NCBI GenBank assembly: GCA_907165135.1 | Contig: OU015566.1 | Location: 13,996,157-14,060,156, forward strand | Reading direction: 5' to 3' | DNA from: Oikopleura dioica | Lineage: Eukaryota; Chordata; Appendicularia; Copelata; Oikopleuridae | Length of the DNA: 64,000 nt | Shown here: piece by piece, positions 1-12,600 of the stretch | Layout: each line of letters opens with the position of its first letter | How positions within the stretch are numbered: position 1 is the stretch's first letter | Made by a program: the position numbers and the translations under genes | Notes under the pieces: generated by a model | Database searches by the model: none | What the model saw: the letters and a program-made list of their open reading frames with translations, nothing else | Told to the model about the DNA's origin: nothing

Positions 1-589
1 TTAATAGAAGTTAGAAGTTAATAGAATAAGCCGGAATAAGCGGTTATTTTGTTCAACCACGATTTCAGCTAACTCGAGCCGCAGCTTATCAAAAATTAAA
101 TGCGGCCAGCAAAGAAAATAAATTAGAATAAAAAAAGTGTCGTCTTTCCACTTGATACAATGGCCTTGTGGATCCGGCCGATTTCTCGAGCGCGATGAAT
201 GATTCTTTCTGACGGAATTCTGCATAAAGCAGGTTTTACCTTTCGGTGAAAACAACGAAGAGAAAAATCATTTTTTCAGATGAAGGAGAGCCGAAGTTAA
301 TTTTGAGCAGAAGAAACGCGAGAAACTAGCAAACAAATTAATTGTACAGTTAACTTCTGGGAGAACGCCGCTTAAAAAAAGGAACAGCATATGAACTGTA
401 CATTATGAAAAATAAAAATTGTGAAAATAAAAGCTCAACTTATTCCAAGGCAAAGAAAAAGCTCTGACATTAAGAAAAAGAGCACGAACGGAGAGTAAAC
501 TTTCCAGCTGTCAGACAAGCAACATTCGAAGTCTTTTCGCACTTTTTTCCATAATACCGTAGTTTTTTCTCTCTCAGAGATCACTCGCC

Positions 590-3500
590 ATGGTTTTTGA
601 AGAAGAAAATGAAGGAATTGAAAATGCGATTTTCAAAACAAAAATCACGGTAATTTTTATCTTTATTTGTGATCATCTGATAGGGATGATACTGTTCAGC
701 TAAAAAGTTTAATGGGCATTACAGCCAGCTCAATCATCTTACTAAAAATAAATTTCAAAAATAGTGCCTCGACTGTGACTGCATCGGGACCCTGAGAAAA
801 AAGGGCAAGACGGTTTATCTTTTTCCGGAAGAAATTCTGACAATCCGAAGCATTCGCACTCAAGAATATGATATCAAGAAGAAGGAGAAAACATGGAAAA
901 AAAAGGTCACTGCGAAAGTGAGCTTGGCGAAACACGGGAACGCCACCGATCCACAGCAGTTCAGCTATTTGACTCTTGGCACCATTTTCTGGGTCACTGT
1001 TATGCTCATAGGTACCCTCTCGAGTAATTAAATTAATAATTAAATATCTAATTTCGCAAGCAAACTTCGCCTCTTTGGAAAAATCCCGCGGCGTTACGAC
1101 TTTTCTGACGTCGAGCTGTCACCGAAACTACAAGAAATGCGTTAAAATCTCGACAATGGACTTTTGCGGCCATCTAATGAAGCAATGCCGTGACACCAAG
1201 GAGTTTATCCTTCCTGAGCCGGTTTCGAAGGTCGAGCCTGTCAAAGCGGCGCCGCTTGTTTTTTCACAGGCAGAAAACGAAGTGAATCTCCGCCGCTGCC
1301 AGAAGAAACGCTTTTACGACCAGAAAGTCTGCCGCCATCTCTGCTCGAACACGCTGGTTTTGAAATCAACGAGGACCAACCCAATCACGCCCTGCGAGTC
1401 AATCTGCTTTGGGCTGACTAGAAGTTTCGATTCCGCCGGAGAAGTTTGCCCATTTCAGAAGTACTGTTCCAAAGGTTGTCCGTGTCCTCATTACGAATGC
1501 GAGAAGTTGGAGTCGCCTCAAAAATTTGTTCCAGTTTTTGATCTCCGAAAATCTGAAAATAGTTTAAACTTGTCAGAGCCTATCTTTAACATATCATCTA
1601 CAACCCAGTTGACATCAACTGAGTCAACTTCGACGACTTGGTCAACAATGTCGTCTTCACCGCAGTCATTATCCACTTGGTCAACTCCACCAAGAACAAC
1701 ATTAACATCTCCAATAACAACTTCAACTCCGTCAACGATGTCTTGGATCAACTCAACTACCCAATCAAATGGAACAGAAAGTGAACCTGAAGAACAAAAA
1801 TTTGCGATTTTATTGGCCGATTTTTATGAAAGAAATCAATCAAAAACGACAAATGCCTCAGATTTTTTGTTTTCTTATGAACGGTTTTGATCAATCTAAA
1901 AGAATGTCATCAAAGCTAAATTGTGTTAGCATTCAAAAGTCTCCCGGTAAAAATCCTTCAAACCAAAAAAGTCGACCGGTACTACTTTTCTCAACGGTGA
2001 GCATTACTTGATCGATGCCTTTGGAAACTTGTTGAAAATGAAAGAAAATGGCGATGCCCCGATTTACGTTCCGAATCGACGAAAAGATTTGTACGCATTT
2101 CATTTATATATTCTTTAAAGATCAAAGTTTGGATCGCGACAAAAGCCAAGTCTTTTGTTTGGCATAAAATTGTGTCGCCAAGGCGCCTATAATGTTTCGT
2201 TTTAAAGAGGCCGCTTCGTTTTCCACTTTGGATCGTCGATTGGAACTCACCATATTGAGATTCGCCTTAAAGACAGAGATCGAAAGATCTTCCCCGTCGT
2301 TGTTATCTGAAAACGGTCGAAAATCAGATGAACACTAAAAAGATTATTTGATAGGTCAAGAATGCCTCCACCCTGTTGTGGTCCTGTTCTACTCTCTAGT
2401 CCTACTGTAGCCTCTTGATAACACGGAAAAGGGTAGTTTAGGTTTTGTATTCCAGTTAGGTGAACACTGACTTTACACTTGATTTAGTATGAGTTGCACA
2501 GACTGAACGCAGTGGAAAAGCGGCGGGCGACTTTAGATCTCAATCAGATTCAACGGCTTCTTTCTGACCTAACAGCTCCTCAGTCTTCGAAGTCTTCTGA
2601 CGATTGAAGACTCTTGAATTCAAGAAAGAAGTGTAGAGATGATTCAGCGGAAGATGTCCAACAGGAGAAGAGATGAAAGCAGGGTTGAGCCAAGCATCTC
2701 AATTTGCGATTGGCGTTGAGAAGATCGAACCAAGCGAGAATCAAATATGCAGTCAATTGGCCCAACAAGAAGATTAACCTTGGTTGGGCACTCATGTTTT
2801 GGAACGATGAGTGGCGCGTTAGCAACTTGGTTTGAGCATTGTTCCAGTTGGCAATTTTCGGCAAGGCATGAATTTGTAAGAAGGTTCTAGATGAAGCAGA
2901 CGGGCGGTTCCGCATCGAGATAAGTACAGTGAAATTCTGATTATCGTAGCAATTGAATTCTCGCTATTTTTGGACCAGTGTGCGTACAAAAATTTTGGTG
3001 AACTGAAGCTCTTTTGAGCCAGAGGCGCTGAGGCGTAGCTTAAAAGAACATCAGAAGCAGCATGGTCGAGCAGTTCGCTGTAGCTATCTTTAGATGAATA
3101 AGACGAGTCAGCACTTGCATCAGCTGGCTTTCGCTCGGATTCCTGTGTTGAAGTAGGGTCGACGGCGTGTCTGTTATGCGACTTTTGAAGAGATTCTAGA
3201 TCTGGCGAGTTCAACGGAAAGTGCGTGTGAATCGCGACCAAAACTTGGAGTGTGGTGTCTGTTTGAGCATCAAGAAGCAGTCATTTCTCCAAAATGCTAC
3301 TGGCCAAAGACATCTTCGCGGCAACAGCAAAAATTTAATCTGTTTCTCAGCAGTTGTAGATTTTTAGACGTTCATCGTGGTTGAGAGTCTCAACTTGAGA
3401 CAAGCCTCACTTACAGATTCATGATCGCTTGCATTGATGGTGCGAAGAATCAGCCGATTCACTCTCGCGCCAATCTCGGCGGGAAAGGAGAAGGAGAATT

Positions 3501-6500
3501 CGCGGGAGACGATGAAGTCGAGAAGGTCCGATTGAAGTCGACAAGTGTATTCAAAGTCGGCAGTATCGATGAGTTCATCGGGGTGCAGAATTACGTGAGT
3601 CATGAAGTGCAGATGCGCAGTGAATCATGAGCAGCAGCGTAGTCGGCGGAAATGGGGGCGATCAGCGATTCAAATGGATTTCCTCGCGTTTGAAACCCAG
3701 CGGACTTGTGGAAATAACTGGTCGGGTTCTTGAGCAATCGTTGAGCTGCCGAAGATCAACGGCGGCAGAAGAAGAAGCTTTTCTACCTATGGAGTGCGCT
3801 GAAGTTGATTCCAAGTCGAATAGCTTCGAGCGGCGCGATTCCGCGTCTTTTTCAAGCTCCAGCTGTTTCGGGCGACGTTGATGCAAGTGATGAGGAGGTG
3901 GTATGCGGTCATGTGGGTATTATACCCACGTTCACTGTTCAACTCTGACGTTGGTATTTAAACCCTCGCTCACTCTTTTTTCCGAACATGGGTATTCGAT
4001 ACCCACGTTCGCTCTTACTGGCGAACGTGGGTTTTTTTCAGGCTTTTTGAAAACAGTTCCGTTCTAGAGTCTCATCTGTTTTGATAAAGGCGGGAAAGAA
4101 ATCGATCGAAAAGGTTCATTTTATAGCTCTGATTTGAAATATTTTGGAAAATCCTTCAAGACAGGCGCGTAGCGCATACCGTCTCCAGCTTCGGCCGCAG
4201 AACCAAGCCGTCTTACACCCTTTACGCTGGACTTTTATTTTCGAGGTGAAACGTGGATGTGATCAGAGTTGGAAATGTAGTAACAGGTTGCTACTACATA
4301 CTACCATTACTACCACCAGAACACAGCGCTCAATAATACCTCTACTACATACTACCTCTACTACCTCGATTTTCAAAAACGGCTACTACATACTACCATT
4401 ACTACAAAAAAATGTAGTATGTAGTACCGATCAGATCTGGTAAACTAGGCGGTGAGGATGACGTGGCCTCCGATTTAACCAATGAGAGCCAGCCCTTGCT
4501 CTCTCGGTCTGAGAGGGCTTCAGACCCAGATTTGCAGCCGCCTTAACTACCAAATCTGATCGGTATGTAGTAAGGAGTTTACTACCATCATGTGATACCG
4601 TAGAGGAGTTCAACAACGGCACTAACAAGTTAAAGTTGACCCAGCGAGGCGGGCTAGAAGATGACGAATCGAGCAGTACGTCTCGGGAAGTTTGAGTCGA
4701 CCAGTGCGAGGCAGTGGCAGAAAGGGCGCTTCCGTTGGCGTCGTTGGTGTCGAAACAAGTTAGTTTAGGTCATGAGTTGAGCGGCAGAATTTCGGTAGTG
4801 CTTAACTTGGCGGCAGAATCGATAAAGTCGAAACGAGTACCTGCGTTGACTCCGAGTAATAAACTGATCAAGTTTATTTACTCCTTCAGGGGCATTGTGA
4901 GAAGCAAATTAAGGCAGTTCCGAGGTAAGAATCACCGTTCGTGGTGGAGCAAGTATCAGCAGAAATGCAGCGGTTCAAAGGTCTCCAGAAGTCTCCAAGA
5001 TCGCGTTGTAGCCGAGTGAAACCAGGCGATCGAAAGCGTGTTACTTATCGTGAAGTATTCCAGTGTCCGGCAAAAGCAATGAGCACATCTGTTGTCACCA
5101 GTTGATATGTCCGAAGTGCCTTCTTAGTTCACGAGGTCTTGCTCTACTCTCTAGTCTATTTGTAGCCTCTAGATAACACGGAAAAGGGTAGTTTAGGTGT
5201 TGAATCCAAGTTAGGTGAACACTGACTTTACACTTGATTGTGTATAAATTGCACAGACTGAACGCAGTTAAAAAGTAGCGGACGCCTACAGATCTCTCTC
5301 AGATCTTACGGCTTCCTGCTGACCTAATATTATTAGAAATTTTTGACCAATAAAAGCTCCCCAAGCGGCCGTCTAGACAAGTGTTACTATTACGCGCCTG
5401 ATTATAACCTTAACAGATTCGAGGAAGCCCAAGGTGAGAATCAGCTGTTAAATTTTCCTTGTTCCTTGACACTTAAGGCTACATCGCGAGCAACCACGTC
5501 AACGCTCGAACATCTTCAATCAGCTTCGGCGGCACATTTATTTTGATGAGCTTGAGACTCGGCACAAACTGGATCACCATCTCGAAAACAGTCGCTCTTA
5601 ACTCAATCCGAGCAACAGAGCAGTTGGAGAAGGGCTGGAGAAAAGACGAAATCACTGTTCCAGCTATGTTTCGCGACTTTGATCCAGTGCACGTGATTCC
5701 TCTGGAACGGATTCAAAAGATATTTTCTACTTGCCCTTTCGGTTTTTTCTGTGAATCCTAAAAGATCGACCTCGGTCAGTTGATGCTCATTCTCGTCACT
5801 AGAAGCATTGCCCTCTCCAACACGCAATACTCACTTTTACTCGAAAAAGAGGGAAAATTCCTGACGCTCGGCAATGAATGGATCGGCTCCTTGGTCAAGT
5901 ACGAGCGAGAATCGCGTTGTTTCTCTGGTTTGTACGCTCCGAAAGATTACGCTTATTCAAATGCCTTCGGAACCAACAACGACGAGTGTGAGTATTTCAT
6001 CAATGGCTTCATAAACAACGATCGTATTTATCTCCAGAATATTGTTTTTGATACAACTTTTGAAATTTTTTTCGACTTCGGAGAGGATCTTAATTTTTAA
6101 AGTATCGTCGTTATTTAACTTTGATTATCTTATGCTCTAATACCATAAGTTGTTGCCCGTAAGTCTCTAGATATAAGTTCATCCTCTAAAAAGATCACAT
6201 CGAGCTCGATTTCCGACAACAAAGTGCTGAAAACAAAATGCTTGTGACTAGCAACCCGTATTTCGAATTCCACTTAGATGTCTTTCCGTACTTTGCGAAA
6301 AACGCTGTCAAAACACAAACTGGTTTTCCGCAATCAGGCGAGGCTCTTGAGCAAACAAGCATAATCTTTTAGTAGCAAGTCGTTACCAACAGGCTTTTAG
6401 TAACAGCGGTAAACGGAGCCCGAAAAGCAAGCAGTTTGTCTCCACCGTATCCACTGGCGATTCTGCCCGATTTCCCTTTTTCGTCTTTCAATGAGTCACT

Positions 6501-8134
6501 ATTCCATATTTCTTCTTTCGAGCTGGACTTTAACGAAACGCGAAAACTCACTCTGGATATAAAGGAAAGAGTCTAAATTTTAACGCTGATATCAGAATTT
6601 CTAATCGAAAATATTCTCGACTCTCAGAAGACCAAATCGTTTCTCACAAAAGCTTCGAAAATTCTGGAATTTCGATCTTATAATGAAAAATCTATCATCG
6701 CAATTAAAACTTACGAAAACAGCTCGATAGCGATTTTTTCCGATTTTTTCGATGAATCGATCATGTTAGACGATCAGTTAAGCACGAATTGGACATCTCT
6801 TGAATTCGTTTTCAAAGTCGAAGACGACTCACTATTTTTCCTTGCTGTGAGGAAAAGAGGCGAGGAAATAGCAACAAGGCAAATGAACGAGCTTCAAACT
6901 ATGGGAGAAAAGAGAATCAGAGTTTTCAAATTCGACGACGAAACCGAAATCAAAAATGTTTTTTTCTATCAAAATCGACCGAGTCAGATTCTTGTTATCT
7001 TATCTGAACCAACGGAATCACCAAACCATTATGCTCTGTTTGGAGACGGCTTTAAAAACGAAAATGCAAGCATGATTGTTCCAACGATTCTTCAGAACAA
7101 AATCTATTTCTCTAAAGCTGCTCTTGTGAAAGGCCAGTTGCATCTTTTCGGCGGCGCTCAGAGGAGTAAACTAGTAGACTGCTCTTTGAAACTCCTTCTT
7201 GACTATTTTTTAGATAATTATTCTTGTCGAATGCGAATTTAGGCTTCTCCCGATTCGGCTTCGGAATAAATATTATGGTGGAAGCAGTGCGCTTACAATT
7301 TCAAACGGAACTGAAGGTTCGTCGCAAGAATATATTATTATTTTTCACACTTTTCAGCTCTTGTTTGTTTTGATGGTGTAACAGACAAGAAGTGCGAGAT
7401 TTTTAACGGCACTGCTGTTGAAAAACTCGCATTCGAAGTAAGAGAGGGGCACTGGGCAGGTGGACTTGCTCATTTTAAAGGACGGCCAACAGCAGTCGGC
7501 GGTCAAAATTATCCTGAATCGAACCAAGGATATACGGAAACCCTGACTAAAAATGGCTGGGAAAAACTGCGTCCTCATCCAAGGTTATTTTATTTTGCAA
7601 ATTTTTTATTCAGCATGATTTAAGATGGATACAGGGTTTTTCTGTTGTTGGATTGCCGTCGGGATCAATTGCTACGTTGGGAGGTTGGGATATGGAGAAA
7701 TTAGAAAATTTCATGAAGATTTTCGTTTTGAATGAATTTGAAAAATGGACAATAATTGGAAATTTGCTTCAAGTAAGTTCATTTCGGGGTATTTTGAAAA
7801 TTTGATAATATTTATTATTTTAAAAAATCTATATTTTTCAGCCTTGTTTCGCTGGATCGGCAATTCAAGTCCGCGACGCTATATATTCATTCCCTGGAGA
7901 GAGCGACGAATCGACTCGAATGATCCAACGCGTAAATCTAGGTAAGTTTGACCAGTTTGTGAAAAAACTTCTTTCGGAAAGCTTTCGATAATTTGAAGAG
8001 AAAAGTGATCAGTTGATGTTAAAGACGGAGACAATATTGTTGCAGTCGAGTTTGTTGGAGAACATGATAAATATTATTACTCCCCGATTCTGTTCATGTC
8101 GCCTTCGAATTTCTGCACCGCCAAAGATGATTAA
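590..8134 (+). CDS. Type II membrane Cys-rich/mucin-stalk/Kelch-like protein, copy 1 (multi-exon)
   Basis: The ATG at 590 follows a strong acceptor (ttctctctcag, ending at 576). Exon 1 is 590-649 (donor gtaattt). Exon 2 starts about 765 after aatag and encodes a basic cytoplasmic segment followed by a single hydrophobic anchor (YLTLGTIFWVTVMLI), so a type II topology is likely. Exon 3, from about 1,065, encodes a Cys-rich ectodomain (CRRLC-like pairs and CSKGCPCPHYEC) and then a Thr/Ser-rich mucin-like stalk with repeated ST(T)ST. Further coding blocks follow at 1,995-2,110 and 5,540-6,100. Kelch-like exons lie at 6,640-7,240, 7,357-7,580, 7,621-7,772 and 7,842-7,941, with a last exon ending in TAA at 8,134. 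Exon borders between 1,890 and 6,500 are not resolved, and a repeat-rich block (2.39-5.33 kb) lies inside the gene. The ligand and role are unknown. The architecture recalls the secreted Kelch gene at 30.3-31.9 kb. Confidence 0.6.
2388..2572 (+). repeat. ~185-bp direct repeat, copy a
   Basis: This segment runs from TCTACTCTCTAGT to TGACCTAA and is shared with 5,142-5,329, 11,442-11,626 and 16,865-17,449. It contains a TATA-like word (gtataaatt or gtatgagtt), a CACTGACTTTACACTTGATT core and an AGATCT...AGATCT pair. Copies a and b bracket about 2.6 kb in unit 1, and copies c and d bracket the equivalent block in unit 2. They may be terminal repeats of a non-autonomous element or duplicated promoters. 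The ends are not TG...CA. Confidence 0.6.
3917..4040. repeat. Cluster of GTGGGTAT/ATACCCAC palindromes
   Basis: Three or four near-perfect palindromes built on GTGGGTATnnATACCCACGTTC lie back to back. The same motif recurs at 15,926-16,045 and 16,212-16,305 in unit 2, so the array existed before the duplication and has grown in unit 2. No coding potential is seen. Confidence 0.65.
4424..4563. mobile_element. Inverted-repeat insertion (MITE-like), unit 1 only
   Basis: The ends are inverted copies: TACCGATCAGATCTGGTA on the left and TACCAAATCTGATCGGTA on the right. The flanks are rich in TACTACATACTAC and its complement. The block is missing at the matching place in unit 2 (~16.1-16.3 kb), so it inserted after the duplication or was lost from unit 2. 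Confidence 0.55.
5142..5329 (+). repeat. ~188-bp direct repeat, copy b
   Basis: This copy matches copies a, c and d and reads TAGTCTATTTGTAGCC near its start. It is followed directly by the coding blocks that begin at about 5,343. In this copy the TATA-like word is tgtataaattg. Confidence 0.6.
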
Positions 8135-8529
8135 CGTCCTAATCAATAAAATTTTTTACAAAATGATTTTCAAACTATTTGTTCAATTAAAAATTTTTCC
8201 AAATAATCACTGAATAATATAAAATTTGTTAATAAAATCAACGAATCACTAGGTCAAAACTCAAAAACTACAAATTATTTTACATGTTATTTATTTAAGA
8301 GACTCTTTATACTGTATTAAAGATCTTACACACTACAGTTTTCCGCAGGTGAGCAAATTTTCGACGACTCTGGATTTGAACCGACTCAGAAATGACGAGG
8401 AACTAGAAAAACGCCGGAAAAAGGAGCAAAACTCTGCGCAGAACCATCAATTATCGACTGTCCGATGAGTCGTCTCCTTTTACTGATTTTTTTTATATGA
8501 TATTAAGCTGACCAAGAATTTCAATTGAA

Positions 8530-8645
8530 ATAGGCTGCTCCTGGATCGCCCGAAATCCTGGATCGCCCGAATCCTGAATCGCCCGTTTTCCTTGATCGCC
8601 CAAATCGGGCGATTCAGGATTCCGGGCGATCCAGGATTTTGATTT
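8530..8645. mobile_element. Palindromic GGATCGCCCG repeat insertion
   Basis: Repeated TCCTGGATCGCCCG words occur in direct order and then as their complement (CGGGCGATCCAGGA), so the segment can fold into a long hairpin. It sits in the 3' flank of gene copy 1. The matching place in unit 2 (~21.93 kb) lacks it. Confidence 0.6.
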
Positions 8646-9660
8646 TGAAATTGAAATTTGATGATGAACGCGACGTTTATTGGAACACTCTGAAGTTCAG
8701 AGTCTGAACGTAAGGCCAGGACACAGGAGGTGACAAGCCGAGAGTCAATAGATGCAAGGGACCACACCGCCGGTGCGGACTCCTGTAAAGAGAACTAATG
8801 AACACAAGTTTGAGCAAGACTCGGTGTGAGCCTTGACTTTAACGCAAGGTGAGTTAACATAATCATTTAGTCTCTAAAATTTATGATACGTTATAACGTA
8901 ATCATTTACATATAATTTTTGATAAGAATTTGAAATTCGTTCAGAACTGAAATCAGCTGCATTTTCAAAGAGGCAATGAATAAAGATGAAGTCAAAGTCA
9001 GCTCTTCTTTTTGAATAATTCAGCGACGATTTTACGGCTCGTCTGGGTCTCAAAAAGATTCATCATTTTTAATAAAAGTAATTCGATAATAACAAATTGC
9101 AGCAGCTCTATTTTAACTAGCTCATCTTTTCTCTCTTTCCATTTTTCTGAGAACGATAGGCAAAAGGTTAAGTTTTCCTGAAATGGAGCGGCAACGATAA
9201 GTCGAAATAAGCGGTTATTTCGTTAAATCACGATTTTAGCTATTATAAATGGATGATTTTTTTTTTGGCGAGATTCTGCCCGAAGCAGGTTCTATCTTTT
9301 GGTGAAAACAACGAAGGGGAAAATCATATTTTTGAGATGAAGGAGAGCCGGAGTAAATTTTGAGCAGAAGAAACTCGACAAACTAGCAAAAGAATAAATT
9401 GTACGGTCAACTTGTGGAAGCCAGCCGCTTACAAAAAGAATCAGCATATGATTTTTAACAACTGTACATTTTGAAAAATAGAAATTAAGAAAATAAAAAC
9501 TCAACTTATTCCAAGGCAAAGAAAAGGCTCTGACATTAAAAAAAGAGCACGAACGGAGAGTAAACTGTCCAGCTGTCAGACAAGCAATGTCCGAAGTCCT
9601 CATAAACGAGCTTGTTTTAACTTTTTTCGCAAAACAGCTTTTTCTCAGAGATCACTCGTT

Positions 9661-12600
9661 ATGGTTATCGAAGAAGAAAATGCAGGAATTGAAAATGCGA
9701 TTTTCAAAACTAAAATCAGGGTAATTTTTATCTTTATTTGCGATCATCTGACAGGGATGATACTGTTTAGTTACAAAGTTTAATGGGCATTACAGTCAGC
9801 TCAATCATCTTACTAAAAATAAATTTTGAAATTAGTGCCTCGACTGTGACTGCATCGGGACCCTGAGAAAAAAGGGCAAGACGGTTTATCTTTTTCCGGA
9901 AGAAATTCTGACAACCCGAAGCATTCGCACTCAAGAAAACGATATCAAGAAGAGGGAGAAAACATGGAAAAAAAAGGTCACTGCGAAAATGAGCTTGGCG
10001 AAACACGGGAACGCCACCGATCCGCAGCAGTTCAGCTATTTGACTCTTGGCACCATTTTCTGGGTCACTGTTATGCTCATAGGTAACCTCTCGAGTAATT
10101 TAAACATCTATTTTTGCAAGCAAACTTCGCCTCTTTGGAAAAATCCCGCGGCGTAACGACTTTTCTGACCTCGAGCTGTCACCGAAACTACAAGAAATGC
10201 GTTAGAATCTCGACAATGGACTTTTGCGGTCATCTAATGAAGCAATGCCGTGACACCAAGGAGTTTATCCTTCCCGAGCCGGTTTCGAAGGTCGAGCCTG
10301 TCAAAGCGGCGCCGCTTGTTTTTTCACAGGAAGAAAACGAGGTGAATCTCCGCCGCTGCCAGAAAAAACGGTTTTACGACCAGAGAGTCTGCCGCCATCT
10401 CTGCTCGAACACGCTGGTTTTGAAATCAACGAGGACCAACCCAATCACGCCCTGCGAGTCAATCTGTTTTGGGCTGACTAGAAGTTTCGATTCCGCCGGA
10501 GAAGTTTGCCCATTTCAGAAGTACTGTTCCAATGGTTGTCCGTGTCCTCATTACGAGTGCGAGAAGTTGGAGTCGCCTCAAAAATTTGTTCCAGTTTTTG
10601 ATCTCCGAAAATCTGAAAAAAGTTTAAACTTGTCAGCGCCTTTCTTTAACATGTCATCTACAACCCAGTTGACATCAACTGAGTCAACTTCGACGACGTG
10701 GTCAACAATGTGCTCTTCAACCAAGTCAACAACTTCGGCGACAACATCTTCAATAACATCTTCAACTCCGTCAACGTTGTCTTGGATCAACTCAACTACC
10801 CAATCAAATGGAAGCGGCGCAGAGCTGATAGAAAGTGAACATGAAGAAGCAAATTTTACGATTCTTTTGGCCGATTTCAACGGACAAAATCAACCAAGGG
10901 GGACAAATGCCTCAGATTTTTTGTATTCTTATGAACGGTTTTGATGAATCTAAAAGAATGTCATCGAAGCTAAATTGTGTTAACATTCAAAAGTCTCCCG
11001 GTAAAAATCATTTAAACCAAAAAAGTCGACCGGCACTACTTTTCTCAACGGTGAGCATTACTTGGTCGATGCCTCTGGAAACTTGATGAGAATGAAAGAA
11101 AATGGCGATGCCCCGATTTTAGTTCCGAATCGACGCAAAGATTTGTACGCATATCATTCATATATTCTTTAAAGATCAAAGTTTGGATCGCGACAAGAGC
11201 CAAGGCTTTTGTTTGGCATAAAATTGTGTCGCCAAGGCGATAATTATTTTTCGTTTTAAAGAGGCGGCTTCGTTTTCCACTTTGGATCGTCGATTGGAAC
11301 TCACCACATTGAGATTCGCCTGAAAGACAGAGATCGAAAGATCTTCCCCGTCGTTGTTATTTGAAAACGGTCGAAAATCAGATGAATACTAAAAAGATTA
11401 TTTGATAGGTCAAGAATGCCTCCACTCTATTGTGGTCCTGCTCTACTCTCTTATCTAACTGTAGCCTCTAGATAACACGGAAATGGGTAGTTTAGGTGTG
11501 TTTTTCCAGTTAGGTGAACACTGACTTTACACTTGATTTTGTATGAGTTGCACAGACTGAACGCAGTGGAAAAGCGGCGGGCGACTCAAGATCTCAATCA
11601 GATCTAACGGCTTCTTGCTGACCTAACAGCTGCTCAGTCTACGAAGTCTTCGGACGATTGAAGACTCTAGAATTGAAGAGAGAAGTGTAGAGATGATCCA
11701 GCGGAAGATGTCCAACAGGAGAAGAGATGAAAGCAGTGCTGAGTCAAGCGTTACAATTTGTGATTGGCGTTGAGAAGATCGAACCAAGCGAGTAGAAAAT
11801 ATGCGGTCAATTGGCCAAACAAGAAATCTTGGTTGGGCGCGTTACTTTGATTGGCGCGTTAGCGACTTGGTTTGAGCATAGTTCCAGTTGGCTTATCAGA
11901 ACCTGTTGCCAATCAAAGGCGCAACTTTGACGGAGGTTTTGAATATCATCCAGCTCCCCAAATTTTCGGCAAGGCATGAAGTTCGAAGAAGGTTCTAGAT
12001 GAAGCAGACGGGCGGTTTCGCATCGCGTCCAGGTGAGCATTCCCAAATACATATTTCTTCTCCAATGAGCATTCGAAGTCCTAGAAATGTCGAAATTGAC
12101 GAGAAGAGTACAGTTTACTTGGGATGATCGTAGCAATTGAATTCTCGCTACTTTTGGACCAGTGCGCGTCCAAAAATTTTGGAGAGCTGAAGCTCTTTTG
12201 AGCCAGAGGCGCTTGGGCGTAGCTGAAAACGACGTCAGAAGCAGCATGAAATTTCAGATGAATTTCAGATGAAATCGACGCGTCAGCACTTACATCAGCT
12301 GGCTTTAGCTCGGGTTCATGTGTTGAAGTGAACGGCGTGTCTGTTATGTGATTTTTTATCAAGGAAAGTGCGTGTGAATCGCGACCAAAAGTTGGAGTGT
12401 GGTGTCTGTTTGAGCATCAAGAAGCAGTATTTTCTCCAAAATGCTCCTGGCCAAAGATATCTTCGCGGAAACAGCAACAATTAAATCTGCTTCTTAGCAG
12501 TTGTAGATTTCCAGACATTCATCGTGGTTGAGACAAGCCCCACTTAAAGACTCATTAGCGCTTGCATTTATAGTGCGAAGCATAGTTGGAAAAAACACCC

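Larger units (their letters stand above)
1..9190. repeat. Tandem segmental duplication, unit 1 (~9.2 kb)
   Basis: The window opens inside this unit. Its sequence from about 26 onward recurs from about 9,199, and again, only briefly, from about 22,312, each time starting around the shared word AATAAGCGGTTATTT. Coding exons of the membrane Kelch gene, the ~190-bp direct repeats and the gene's 3' flank occur in the same order in both units. Unit 1 has its own insertions, such as the hairpins at 4.42-4.56 and 8.53-8.65 kb, which are absent from unit 2. Confidence 0.85.

Noticed and set aside
2580-3241. Minus-strand ORFs of 111 and 140 aa in the repeat block
   Set aside because: Their counterparts in unit 2 (11,807-12,362) are shifted and partly broken, so coding constraint is not supported. 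A young non-coding repeat explains the openness.
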